Shown piece after piece: positions 1-8,162 of a stretch of 64,000 bases of DNA (position 1 is the stretch's first letter; every line of letters begins with the position of its first letter). A model generated the notes under the pieces. It worked only from the letters and a program-made list of their open reading frames with translations, was not told the origin of the DNA and ran no database searches. The DNA lies in assembly GCF_015330125.1 (NCBI RefSeq), contig NZ_JADDXR010000002.1, positions 2,232,001 through 2,296,000 on the forward strand, in the 5' to 3' direction. This DNA is from Zobellia nedashkovskayae. GTDB taxonomy: Bacteria > Bacteroidota > Bacteroidia > Flavobacteriales > Flavobacteriaceae. The position numbers and the translations under genes are program-made.

Positions 1-1006
1 CGTCTCGGTCATTATATTCTCTTATATAGGATTGCCTGTTTATGCAGTCCAGGCCATTGTCTAGGGCGGCCCAGATATTATCGTCGGCGTCTTCAAATAA
101 ATTTAGAACGGTATTGTTGCTTAAACCATTCGTTTGGTTAATTAAACTGGTTATTTGGCCATCTATTGACATTGAAACGATGCCTTTTGAGATGGTACCC
201 AACATAAAACTCTTATCCTTTAATTGAATACCTCTAAATACGCGTGTGTTTTTAAGTAACGTATCGGCAGGAATATTCCATTTTTTAAGTGTTTGATTTT
301 CTATTTTGTACAGTCCTTTTGTTCGTGTCAATACTACCAGCTCATCATTTACGGAGAAGATGTTAAGTAGAAATTTTATGTTCAGGTTTTTCGGTATGGT
401 GGCGATTAATTTTTCCGTTCCGTTTTCAAGATTAAATATTCTTCCATCGTATTTCTGAAGATAAATTTTCTGGCCAACCTTGAATAATCTATAGTTGTTT
501 TCTTTGTCCGTAGTAAAGTTCAACTCTTTTGAATCGGTATCATAAAAATAAAGGCGATTGTAAGATTGAAAAATTACATATTTATCTAGACCTTCAATAT
601 TCCATATGATTTCATCTTCGAATAACTCTTTTTTTATGGAGTTGGAGATAGATTGGTAGTCCATAACCCCTTTATCCGTTTTGGTCCAAAAACCAAATTC
701 CATATAACTACCTGTATAGATTTTGTCCTTATAGGAAGATAATGAACGAATTGCAGCATTGTGGACCGAGGGGTATAGAGCCCATCTCGAACCATCATAT
801 TCTAATAGCCCTTCATTATTGGCCACATATATGTTGCCTTGAGGATTTTGTGTTACATCCCAATTTTGATTCTCGGCGCCATATTCTGAAGCTGAAAACT
901 TAATGATCGGGGGTGTTTCTTGAGAGTGTAGGAATTGAAACACTAAAAAAAATATGACTGAAAGTTTATAATATCTTTCAAAACTTAAGGCTACGGAGTT
1001 AAGCAT
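1..1006 (-). CDS. Propeller/Y_Y_Y-type regulator, N-terminal part (runs off the left edge)
   Basis: I translated this from the minus strand: an ATG at 1004-1006 opens 335 codons that reach the window edge without a stop. A signal-anchor (KLSVIFFLVFQFLHSQ) is followed by repeated two-component-regulator propeller blades with motifs such as NIYVANNEGLLEYDG, YTGSYMEFGFW and LFEDADDNIWAALDNGL. It aligns along its whole visible length with the complete regulator at 11548-14358, so it is a paralogue and probably ends with Y_Y_Y, a membrane helix and a LuxR-like HTH. That C-terminus lies outside the window. Proteins of this kind sense glycan fragments and control neighbouring PULs; which PUL this copy serves is unknown. 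Confidence 0.85.
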   Translation of the reverse strand, partial: MLNSVALSFERYYKLSVIFFLVFQFLHSQETPPIIKFSASEYGAENQNWDVTQNPQGNIYVANNEGLLEYDGSRWALYPSVHNAAIRSLSSYKDKIYTGSYMEFGFWTKTDKGVMDYQSISNSIKKELFEDEIIWNIEGLDKYVIFQSYNRLYFYDTDSKELNFTTDKENNYRLFKVGQKIYLQKYDGRIFNLENGTEKLIATIPKNLNIKFLLNIFSVNDELVVLTRTKGLYKIENQTLKKWNIPADTLLKNTRVFRGIQLKDKSFMLGTISKGIVSMSIDGQITSLINQTNGLSNNTVLNLFEDADDNIWAALDNGLDCINRQSYIREYNDRD

Positions 1007-1184
1007 GTTTTATATGGTGTAATCTATAGTTCATCAAACAAATTTATAAATATGTAATTTGGTGACGGACCTTGTCATAGATAATATAGTTTATTTAATT
1101 TGGACTCAACCTATCAAAAATGTAAACCATGTAAGGGTGCTTGCAGTATTGGTTTTCCATTTTCAGAATTAAGTAAGGAAAATT

Positions 1185-1285
1185 AGACATAAAAAAAGCC
1201 TCTCAATTTCTTGAAAGGCTTGTCTTCTCGAGTAATGGGGGACTGGACTCGAACCAGAAACTTTAGGGTTATGAGCTATCTGTCC
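1185..1285 (-). pseudogene. Decayed tRNA-fMet 3' half with its terminator (left copy of direct repeat)
   Basis: About 100 bp match 14867-14971 in the same orientation: terminator hairpin, spacer, acceptor 3' strand, T arm (gactggactcgaaccag) and part of the anticodon arm (gggttatgagc). The D arm and 5' acceptor strand are not recognisable, there is a one-base insertion in the acceptor, and the anticodon stem is broken, so no tRNA can fold. This is what a displaced attachment-site fragment or a decayed tandem duplicate of the tRNA locus looks like. Confidence 0.8.
1191..1222 (-). terminator. Rho-independent terminator, copy of the tRNA-fMet terminator
   Basis: On the minus strand AAGCCTTTCA and TGAGAGGCTT form an imperfect stem around a short loop, followed by seven T. 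It is the left twin of the hairpin at 14873-14903. It now lies behind a dead tRNA fragment and upstream of the regulator that starts at 1006. Confidence 0.6.
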
Positions 1286-1411
1286 TGATTTTTATTGGAC
1301 TCATGGTTCATCTGTTATGAAATTGTAAAATCGTAACTAGGTTTAGTATTGAGCTAAATGTTTAAAAAAACAAAATTCTTTTACGAGGTTTTTAAAGCGG
1401 TCTTCCAACAA

Positions 1412-2734
1412 TTATTCAACTAAGAATGGTATGTTGGCGGTAGCGGCCTGATTGTTTCCATCGGAGGCATATACAAATAATCTATAGGCTCCTTTGGGTG
1501 GGGAATTAAATATAATCTTATTTTCTTTTTGCGATACTATCAATCCTTCTATGACTTTTGGGCGAATTTCATGGTCACCTCCGTCTTTTAAATCGGTACT
1601 CTCGCGCATTATTTCCCAAGAATAGGTAATGGAATCTTTTTCTTGGTCCATTACATTTAGAAGGGCACTGTACTGTTTTTTTACCTCTAATGTTACATTG
1701 TCGTATGCCGTTTTACCTTCAATTACGAATTTTTCTATGCTAGGTGTTCTGTTTTCAGGCCATTTCCTGTTCCATAGATAATGCATTACATCTACAGATT
1801 CCGTTTCCTTGCCATTCTCCAAGAAAATACCATACCAAGTAGGTGTACGTTCTTGCTTATTTCCCCAAAGAAAAACATACGAACCTATACATTGCAGGGA
1901 ATCGGCTGCAATTCCTCCTTGATATCGTTTTAAGTAATTGTTAGCTTTTAAAGAGCTATTCTCTTCAATAGGAGCTCCCCAATCGGTCGTTGGCACCTCC
2001 CAATGACCGGTGGCTCCCCATTCAGTAACCATATAAGGGCCGTTCCACCCAAACTTTTTAATTAAATAGGGAAGATTGGGCAAGTCGCCATACATTTGAA
2101 CCGATAAAATATCTAGGTCTGGACACCTTTCTTTAATATAGTCCACTTCTTTTTGAGACAAGCCTGCTAGACTAGTTGTGGTAGGATGGTTAGGGTCTAG
2201 GGCATGAATCATTTTAGATATATCATTTACGGCATCCCACACTTTTGGGTTTTTATAATGAAGGTTAAGTTCGTTACCAATACCCCATATCAATAGAGCT
2301 GGATGATCTTTTATGTCCAGTACTTTGTTTTTGATATCTTTAAGTTGGTTTTGGACTATGACTTCATTATCGTAATCAAACCCATGACGTTCCCTGCCAA
2401 CTTCAATACCCATTGTTACCATGATTCCATTTTTGTGGGCCTCATCAAGTACCTCCTTCGCCGATTTTTGACCATTCTCAGTACGCCAAGTTCTAAATGA
2501 ATTTGCATTATGTTCGGCCAATGCGGGCACATTACCATATTCAAGGCCGGCACCTTTTATGTAAAATTCCTCGCTATTGACCAACAATCTATATTTCTCG
2601 CCTTTTTTGCTTATTTCAACTCTTGCTGGCGTCTCTACATTCTTCTGTAACATGGATTGATTGCCTTTATTTTCGACAATTTGCTTGCAGGAAGCGACTA
2701 TGCAGACAAGAAGAAAAAATAATGATCGTTTCAT
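1412..2734 (-). CDS. Clan GH-A glycoside hydrolase lipoprotein (last gene of the PUL)
   Basis: 440 aa. Signal peptide with lipobox IVASC (Cys16), so probably a surface or periplasmic lipoprotein. The main domain reads as a (beta/alpha)8 barrel of clan GH-A: WGIGNELN supplies the acid/base Glu155 and MVTEWGATGHW the likely nucleophile Glu238. About 80 C-terminal residues look like an added beta-sandwich. The fold resembles the GH2 catalytic barrel without the GH2 N-terminal sandwich. Family is not certain; given its place in a GH16 PUL, a GH158-like endo-beta-1,3-glucanase or a transglycosylase is possible, but that is inference. It follows the GH16 gene by 143 bp on the same strand and is probably co-transcribed with it. 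Confidence 0.75.
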   Translation of the reverse strand: MKRSLFFLLVCIVASCKQIVENKGNQSMLQKNVETPARVEISKKGEKYRLLVNSEEFYIKGAGLEYGNVPALAEHNANSFRTWRTENGQKSAKEVLDEAHKNGIMVTMGIEVGRERHGFDYDNEVIVQNQLKDIKNKVLDIKDHPALLIWGIGNELNLHYKNPKVWDAVNDISKMIHALDPNHPTTTSLAGLSQKEVDYIKERCPDLDILSVQMYGDLPNLPYLIKKFGWNGPYMVTEWGATGHWEVPTTDWGAPIEENSSLKANNYLKRYQGGIAADSLQCIGSYVFLWGNKQERTPTWYGIFLENGKETESVDVMHYLWNRKWPENRTPSIEKFVIEGKTAYDNVTLEVKKQYSALLNVMDQEKDSITYSWEIMRESTDLKDGGDHEIRPKVIEGLIVSQKENKIIFNSPPKGAYRLFVYASDGNNQAATANIPFLVE

Positions 2735-2877
2735 TTTAACTTAATTTCCAATTATTACTTCTTTAACGGCCCTTACAAAATGTTGTTTTTGTGTTTGCCT
2801 ACAACAAGTTTTGCAATGAAACACCAGTTTGTACATAACTAGTCTTAAACACCGCAGGTAGAACTAACAGCAATTAA

Positions 2878-4548
2878 TTACTGATAAACCCTTATATAAT
2901 CAATTTCCATAGTGTCCTCTGCAAATTCAGAATCGATTGTTCCTCCAAGTGTACCGCCCATAGCTACATTTAGGATAAAAAAGAAATCATCATTAAATGG
3001 TGTACTCTCAGTGTTGTCAAAACTGTTATGCACAGGGTTGTCATCTACCAAAAATTGTATATTATCTGGGGTCCATTCTACAGTGTAATTATGGAATTCG
3101 GAAGTGGAGTTAGTAACTTCGGTCGAACCTGTTACTCCTTCACCTCCAAAGTTTTCGGTAAAATGAAGGGTGCTTAAAGTGGTACTCTTATCGTTCCCTG
3201 TTTGCTCCATAATATCAATTTCACCACATGCTGGCCAACCTACCGTATCAAAATTAGCGCCCAATGCCCAGATTGCTGGCCAGGTTCCTTCTGACGATGG
3301 CAACTTAGCCCTGATTTCAACTCTACCGTAGGTGAATTCTTGTAAGTTTTCAGATTTTAATCGTGCTGAAGTATATCCGCCCGTGCCGTCAGCTTTTGCG
3401 GTTATTTTTAGTATACCATCCTCAATTCGTGCATTTTCCAATTCATTGGTATAGGTTTGCGATTCTTGATTTCCCCAACCGCCGGCACCTAGGTCATAAC
3501 CCCAATTGTTTGGGTCAGGTGCTCCATCTACATCAAACTCATCGGCCCAAATTAAATTGTCATAGACCGATTCAAAACCATCCTCTCCTTCTACGGGTCT
3601 AGTTGAAGTGAATTTTTGATACCAAGCATTGACTCCACCAGCTTCAATAATTCTAACTTCAAGAAAATCTTCGGTAACCGAAATAATATCATAAGAGCTT
3701 GCTCCAACATACCATCCCATAAATCCACCGTCAGATATTTCAAAAGCGGTTCCTCTATAAGGTTGTTCATTGTAAGTACCTTCTAAAGCTGCTTTGGACG
3801 TTGAAGGTCCGAATGTAACACTTTTAAGACCGAACATTGTTGTGGCTACGCTTTCGTCATGACAGGTATCGCCATCAACGCCAATAACGCCGGCATATGT
3901 GCCAGGAATAAATGCCGGACCTTCTGTTTGTTCAAAAGTAAGACCCTCTTCTAACCGTGTAAATACAAATTCATTGGTATACATACAAGATTTCTCTTCA
4001 TCCCACGGCCCAATTGAGTTCCACCATGCTTCATAGGCAAATTCACCGTTTCCATAATCTTCTTCCACAGGACCTAAACCTACGTGTGTTGGAATATTAG
4101 AAGCCCAGTACCATGTTTTTGTTTCGCCTAAGACCGTTCCCGCTAACATATTTACTGCTTCAAGGTCTGAGAATGAGCTAAATACTTCTACATTCATGGA
4201 AGTGCTAGATATAACTCCACCAGTACCAACAGCATTAACTACAACCGTATACGTATTTAGTCCAGTAACACTAAATCTATGTTCTATCTCACCTGTAGGA
4301 GAAAGTCCTTCACTACCATCACCAAAATGGAATTGATAAGTTATTTCATCATCTGCCGTAGATGTAAAATTAACGGTACCACTACCATCACCATAAGGAT
4401 TATCCGCATCGGCCCCTACTATTTCTGCAGCGATGCTAACGTTAGTAGGTGCTATGATTTCGCCAACTCTTGCATCATCTTCTTGACAGCTTGTAGAAGC
4501 TAGCATTAGTGTCAAAACCAACCCGATATAGTATTTCATGTTTTTCAT
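2878..4548 (-). CDS. PKD-GH16 endo-beta-glucanase lipoprotein (laminarinase type)
   Basis: 556 aa. Lipobox Cys at residue 21. A PKD domain follows (about 33-123, FHFGDGS core). A middle region (about 131-318) resembles the repeat domains of the neighbouring binding protein. The GH16 domain covers about 325-556. The catalytic strand is GEIDIMEQTG: nucleophile Glu443, Asp445 and acid/base Glu448, in the beta-bulge ExDxxE form found in laminarinases, agarases and carrageenases rather than lichenases. Upstream PAIWALG and downstream YTVEWTPDNIQFLVD are typical of GH16. It probably cleaves beta-1,3-glucan (laminarin) at the cell surface. It lies 10 bp after the binding-protein gene in the susCD operon. 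Confidence 0.9.
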   Translation of the reverse strand: MKNMKYYIGLVLTLMLASTSCQEDDARVGEIIAPTNVSIAAEIVGADADNPYGDGSGTVNFTSTADDEITYQFHFGDGSEGLSPTGEIEHRFSVTGLNTYTVVVNAVGTGGVISSTSMNVEVFSSFSDLEAVNMLAGTVLGETKTWYWASNIPTHVGLGPVEEDYGNGEFAYEAWWNSIGPWDEEKSCMYTNEFVFTRLEEGLTFEQTEGPAFIPGTYAGVIGVDGDTCHDESVATTMFGLKSVTFGPSTSKAALEGTYNEQPYRGTAFEISDGGFMGWYVGASSYDIISVTEDFLEVRIIEAGGVNAWYQKFTSTRPVEGEDGFESVYDNLIWADEFDVDGAPDPNNWGYDLGAGGWGNQESQTYTNELENARIEDGILKITAKADGTGGYTSARLKSENLQEFTYGRVEIRAKLPSSEGTWPAIWALGANFDTVGWPACGEIDIMEQTGNDKSTTLSTLHFTENFGGEGVTGSTEVTNSTSEFHNYTVEWTPDNIQFLVDDNPVHNSFDNTESTPFNDDFFFILNVAMGGTLGGTIDSEFAEDTMEIDYIRVYQ

Positions 4549-4558
4549 AATTATTTTT

Positions 4559-6622
4559 TTAGATTTTTACAAGCTTGTATTGCCAAAAAGCTCCGCCAGC
4601 GTCAATGCTAACATTCATCGTATTATCGTTATCAAAAGTGACATTATAAATAATAGCATCAGGTGCATCATCAGGACTTGTCAGTTCTGCACCATTTACA
4701 GGTTTTGGTATTCCAATAAACGACCCCTTACCATTAAGGGTAAATGTGCCCGCACCACTGTCATAAGTATATGTTGCAGAAACAGAACCATCATGTGGCG
4801 CAACGGGGGCTCCACAAGAATCTGCACCACCTTGCCAAGCTTCGGTCCAAGTTTCAGTTCCTAAAACATTCTGAAAAGATCCATCTGCACCAAATACAAA
4901 CAAATCATCATAATAACATGCTCTTACGCCTACACAGGCTGCATCACAATTCCACCAACTTGTATCTCCATTTGCCGGCCCCACACCTAAAGCGCCTCCT
5001 TCTTGGGCCATTTGCCACGTTCCCGTTAAGGGTGTTGTAACCTCGCCGGCTCTTATTAGTTTATAATGCCAAAAAGCGCCGCCAGCATCGATGGTAAAAG
5101 ATATCGTGTCATTATCTAAGAACTCAATGTTATAAGTTATTGAAGCAGGAGCATCTGCAGGACTTGCTAGTTCTCCTCCATTATAAGGTTTAGGAATTCC
5201 TATGAACGCACCAACTCCGTTTAGGGTAATGGTACCGGCTCCTTCATCATATGTGTAGGTTGCCGGATTTGAGCCGTCATGTGGCGCTATGAGCGTTCCG
5301 CATGAGTCTGTACCACCTTGCCAAGCTTCAGTCCAGGTTTCTGTTCCCAAATCATTTTTGAAAGAGCCATCTTGTCCAAAAATGTATATATCATCATAAA
5401 AACACGCTCTTTCAGCAACACAGGCGTCATCACAGTTCCACCAGCTTGTGTCGCCAAAGGCTGGACCTACACCTAAAGCGCCTCCTTCCGGAGCCATTAT
5501 CCATTGACCGGGCAATCCCGTAGCCCCGCTTGATGGTATGTTTTGTGTAATATCATCTATATAGAAGGTCCAGTCTGTTCCACCATCTCCTACAGCACCA
5601 AAATCAAAAAAGAAAACTAGTTTTTGATATGACTGGGATTCATCAATATCTGAGAAATCAAAAGTAACTTCCTCCCACGTACTATTGCCAGATAAGGTAA
5701 TTTCCTTTTCAATATTAATAGTGCTATCATCAAGGTTTTCAATTTTCAATACTAGTTTTCCATCCGATCTTGGCGACCAAACTTTCACATTTATAACCTT
5801 CTTGATAGAAAAGTCTATAGGAGCTGATAAGGTAATTACATTACCTGCCCATACTTCAGGACCACCTTTGACAATTTGACCAACCATTGCCGAATCATTT
5901 CCGTTTGTGTCGGGGTTATCTATTACAGCTGCCGAAGCCCCACCAAAACCAATAAATACCGAATCATCAAAAAGTTCAAAATCAATAGGCAGTTCTACAG
6001 GAGCGGAAATAGTGATTAACTGTTCTAATTCAGTAGTTGTGGTACCACCGCTTAAGGCTACAACCTTAATGGTATATTCGCCTACACCTTGATATTCGTG
6101 GCTTATTGCTCCATCAATTTCTAGTGGAGTACCTTCTTCATCAGGGTTAGCAGTATCAAAGTATACCAAATAGCTAGATGCGAAATTGGCAGATGCGGTC
6201 ACATTTAGTAAAAATGGATTCGTGCCGTCTATTTCTGAATTAATAACTAGATTTTCAGGTGCTTTAAACGAAACGTTAATCGTTTGTGTATTTGTCGCAG
6301 ATTTACCATTTACACTAGTAGCTGTAATTTTAATCTCATAAGTTCCTTCGGCGTATATATGTTCTACATATTCTCCGGCTGTCAATGATTCAGAAGGTTC
6401 TGACCCATCGCCAAAATCTATACTGTAACTTGCCGCTCCATCACTTGTTGGCGTAATCTTCGTTAGCCCTGTATTATCTGGAGTTACGTTTACACCAGCG
6501 GAAATGTTGGCTGGTGCTGTAATGCCGTTCACAAAGTCTGTTTCTCCAAAGGTATCATTCTCACAACTCCAGACTAGAGTACTAAGTATAATGGCGGTTA
6601 TTATATATTTAAATGCTTTCAT
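4559..6622 (-). CDS. PKD-containing surface glycan-binding lipoprotein (SusE/F position)
   Basis: 687 aa. Lipobox Cys20. Two PKD-like domains (about 35-117, with IDFGDGSEP, and 120-207) lead to a beta-sandwich of CBM type (about 211-360, ending DWTFYIDDI) and two tandem copies of a 155-residue domain (370-524 and 532-687). Each copy has GGALGVGPAxGDTSWWNC, four Cys (397, 401, 407, 441; 559, 563, 569, 603), a TETWTEAWQGG stretch and a DAGGAFWxYKL end. No catalytic motif is visible. It sits directly between susD and the GH16 gene, where SusE/F-like surface glycan-binding proteins are encoded. Binding of the PUL glycan is inferred from position and architecture. Confidence 0.8.
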   Translation of the reverse strand: MKAFKYIITAIILSTLVWSCENDTFGETDFVNGITAPANISAGVNVTPDNTGLTKITPTSDGAASYSIDFGDGSEPSESLTAGEYVEHIYAEGTYEIKITATSVNGKSATNTQTINVSFKAPENLVINSEIDGTNPFLLNVTASANFASSYLVYFDTANPDEEGTPLEIDGAISHEYQGVGEYTIKVVALSGGTTTTELEQLITISAPVELPIDFELFDDSVFIGFGGASAAVIDNPDTNGNDSAMVGQIVKGGPEVWAGNVITLSAPIDFSIKKVINVKVWSPRSDGKLVLKIENLDDSTINIEKEITLSGNSTWEEVTFDFSDIDESQSYQKLVFFFDFGAVGDGGTDWTFYIDDITQNIPSSGATGLPGQWIMAPEGGALGVGPAFGDTSWWNCDDACVAERACFYDDIYIFGQDGSFKNDLGTETWTEAWQGGTDSCGTLIAPHDGSNPATYTYDEGAGTITLNGVGAFIGIPKPYNGGELASPADAPASITYNIEFLDNDTISFTIDAGGAFWHYKLIRAGEVTTPLTGTWQMAQEGGALGVGPANGDTSWWNCDAACVGVRACYYDDLFVFGADGSFQNVLGTETWTEAWQGGADSCGAPVAPHDGSVSATYTYDSGAGTFTLNGKGSFIGIPKPVNGAELTSPDDAPDAIIYNVTFDNDNTMNVSIDAGGAFWQYKLVKI
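4562..5029 (-). repeat. Second copy of tandem 155-residue domain (coding repeat)
   Basis: Codes for residues 532-687 of the glycan-binding lipoprotein. It is closely similar at protein and DNA level to 5051-5515; the GCCAAAAAGC-type end sequence occurs in both. It indicates internal domain duplication. Confidence 0.85.
5051..5515 (-). repeat. First copy of tandem 155-residue domain (coding repeat)
   Basis: Codes for residues 370-524 of the glycan-binding lipoprotein; partner of 4562-5029. The copies are joined by a short linker (AGEVTTP). Confidence 0.85.
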
Positions 6623-6640
6623 AAGATGTATTTTATTTTT

Positions 6641-8143
6641 TTAGTAGCCCTCGTTTTGTGATAACCCGGAAATATCTATCTCTCTTTGAGGAATTGGAAA
6701 TAACCCATTTGTAGCTGAACTATAGCCACTTCCTAAGATTGTAGCAGCTTGCCCTGTTCTAACCAAATCGAAAAAGCGATCTCCTTCCATGCCAAGCTCT
6801 AAACGTCTCTCGTTCCAAATAACTTGCGATGTTGCAGTAATACGATGGTCTTCATCACCAAAGGCTCTGTCGCGAACCATATCTAAATATGATTGTGCTT
6901 TTGCTTGATTAACTGCGGATGCTCTTAAATTTGCTTCCGAAGCCATTAACAAAACATCTGCATAGCGTATTATACGGTGATTGTTTTCGTAATTCAACTC
7001 TGGTTGCCCACTTGTCTGCCCTTTTCTAGGTAAATACTTTTTGTTGTACAGACCTGTATTTTTGAATGGGGCAACTTGGTATGTTACATTAAGGTTGGGA
7101 TTGTTTTCTGCATACGCTGCAACATCAAAAACGGTTGCATCTTTTCTTTGGTCACCATCTTCATAAGCAGCTGCCAAATCTTGTGTTGGCAGGTTCGTAC
7201 TCCAACCAGAATTGTATGGCATATCTTCAGTACCGTTAAATCCTCTTACCCCGCATTGTTGTACGGCATAATTTCCTTGACCTCTAGTTTGTCCACCCCA
7301 GTTGTAATAAGGGGAACCATTTGAATACTGTACTTCATAAACTGATTCTGGTCCGTTTTCTCCTTCTAAAAGAAATATATCATCAAAATTGGAAACCAAA
7401 CTAAATGGGCCGTTCACTACATTTTCTAACATAGTAGCGGCTAAATCAAATTTATCTTGATATAAGTATACTTTACCCAGTAAAGCTTGAGCGGCATATA
7501 TGGTAACTCTCCCTTGTTGAGATGCCGTTGATGGCAATATAGCTATAGCGTTAAGTAAATCTGATTCGATTTGTGCGTAAACATCTGCTTTTGGAGACCT
7601 TTGTAAGGTTCCAAAATCATTTAATCCTAGCTTATAATCCGTGAAGAGTACAACGTCTCCAAACATTTTGACTAAATTGAAATAATAATAAGCTCGTAAA
7701 AAATGTACTTCGCCATACATGGCTTCTTTACCATCAAATTCAACAGTCTCGCCTAATAAATTAACATCCTTATAATCAATAAGGTAATTAGTTCTGTTTA
7801 CCCCTTCGTAAGCTGATTTCCATAAATCTTCTAGCGTGCTATTATTTGCTAATAATTGATAGTCATAGTCGTCTATATTTTGTAACGTAAGTACATCCGA
7901 AGCATTTTCACCTCCTGCAACGGCGTTATCCGATGCAATATCGCCAAGAACTACGATGCCGTTTAGCCATTGTGTTGGTGTATAACAACTTACGGCCATA
8001 GTTTGGTAATCTGATTCTGTTCTCAAATAATCTACCTCTGTTACGGCATACTCATCATGCGGGTCAAATTCAACAACGTCTGAACAACCAACAAAGATTG
8101 AAAGTATGATGATTAACCCAATACTGTTTTTTATATTTTTCAT
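6641..8143 (-). CDS. susD-like: SusD/RagB-family outer-membrane lipoprotein
   Basis: 500 aa, normal for the family. Signal peptide with Cys20 (FVGCSD). An alpha-helical TPR scaffold is visible (EAMYGEVHFLRAYYYFNLVKMFGDV, then QALLGKVYLYQDKFDLAATML). The C-terminal part carries the usual RYADVLLMASEANLR, WNERRLELGMEGDRFFDLVRTG and NGLFPIPQREID motifs. SusD proteins form the lid over the SusC pore and bind incoming oligosaccharide at the cell surface. It lies 19 bp after susC, as is standard. Confidence 0.97.
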   Translation of the reverse strand: MKNIKNSIGLIIILSIFVGCSDVVEFDPHDEYAVTEVDYLRTESDYQTMAVSCYTPTQWLNGIVVLGDIASDNAVAGGENASDVLTLQNIDDYDYQLLANNSTLEDLWKSAYEGVNRTNYLIDYKDVNLLGETVEFDGKEAMYGEVHFLRAYYYFNLVKMFGDVVLFTDYKLGLNDFGTLQRSPKADVYAQIESDLLNAIAILPSTASQQGRVTIYAAQALLGKVYLYQDKFDLAATMLENVVNGPFSLVSNFDDIFLLEGENGPESVYEVQYSNGSPYYNWGGQTRGQGNYAVQQCGVRGFNGTEDMPYNSGWSTNLPTQDLAAAYEDGDQRKDATVFDVAAYAENNPNLNVTYQVAPFKNTGLYNKKYLPRKGQTSGQPELNYENNHRIIRYADVLLMASEANLRASAVNQAKAQSYLDMVRDRAFGDEDHRITATSQVIWNERRLELGMEGDRFFDLVRTGQAATILGSGYSSATNGLFPIPQREIDISGLSQNEGY

Positions 8144-8162
8144 ACTGTTATTTTTTCGGGTA

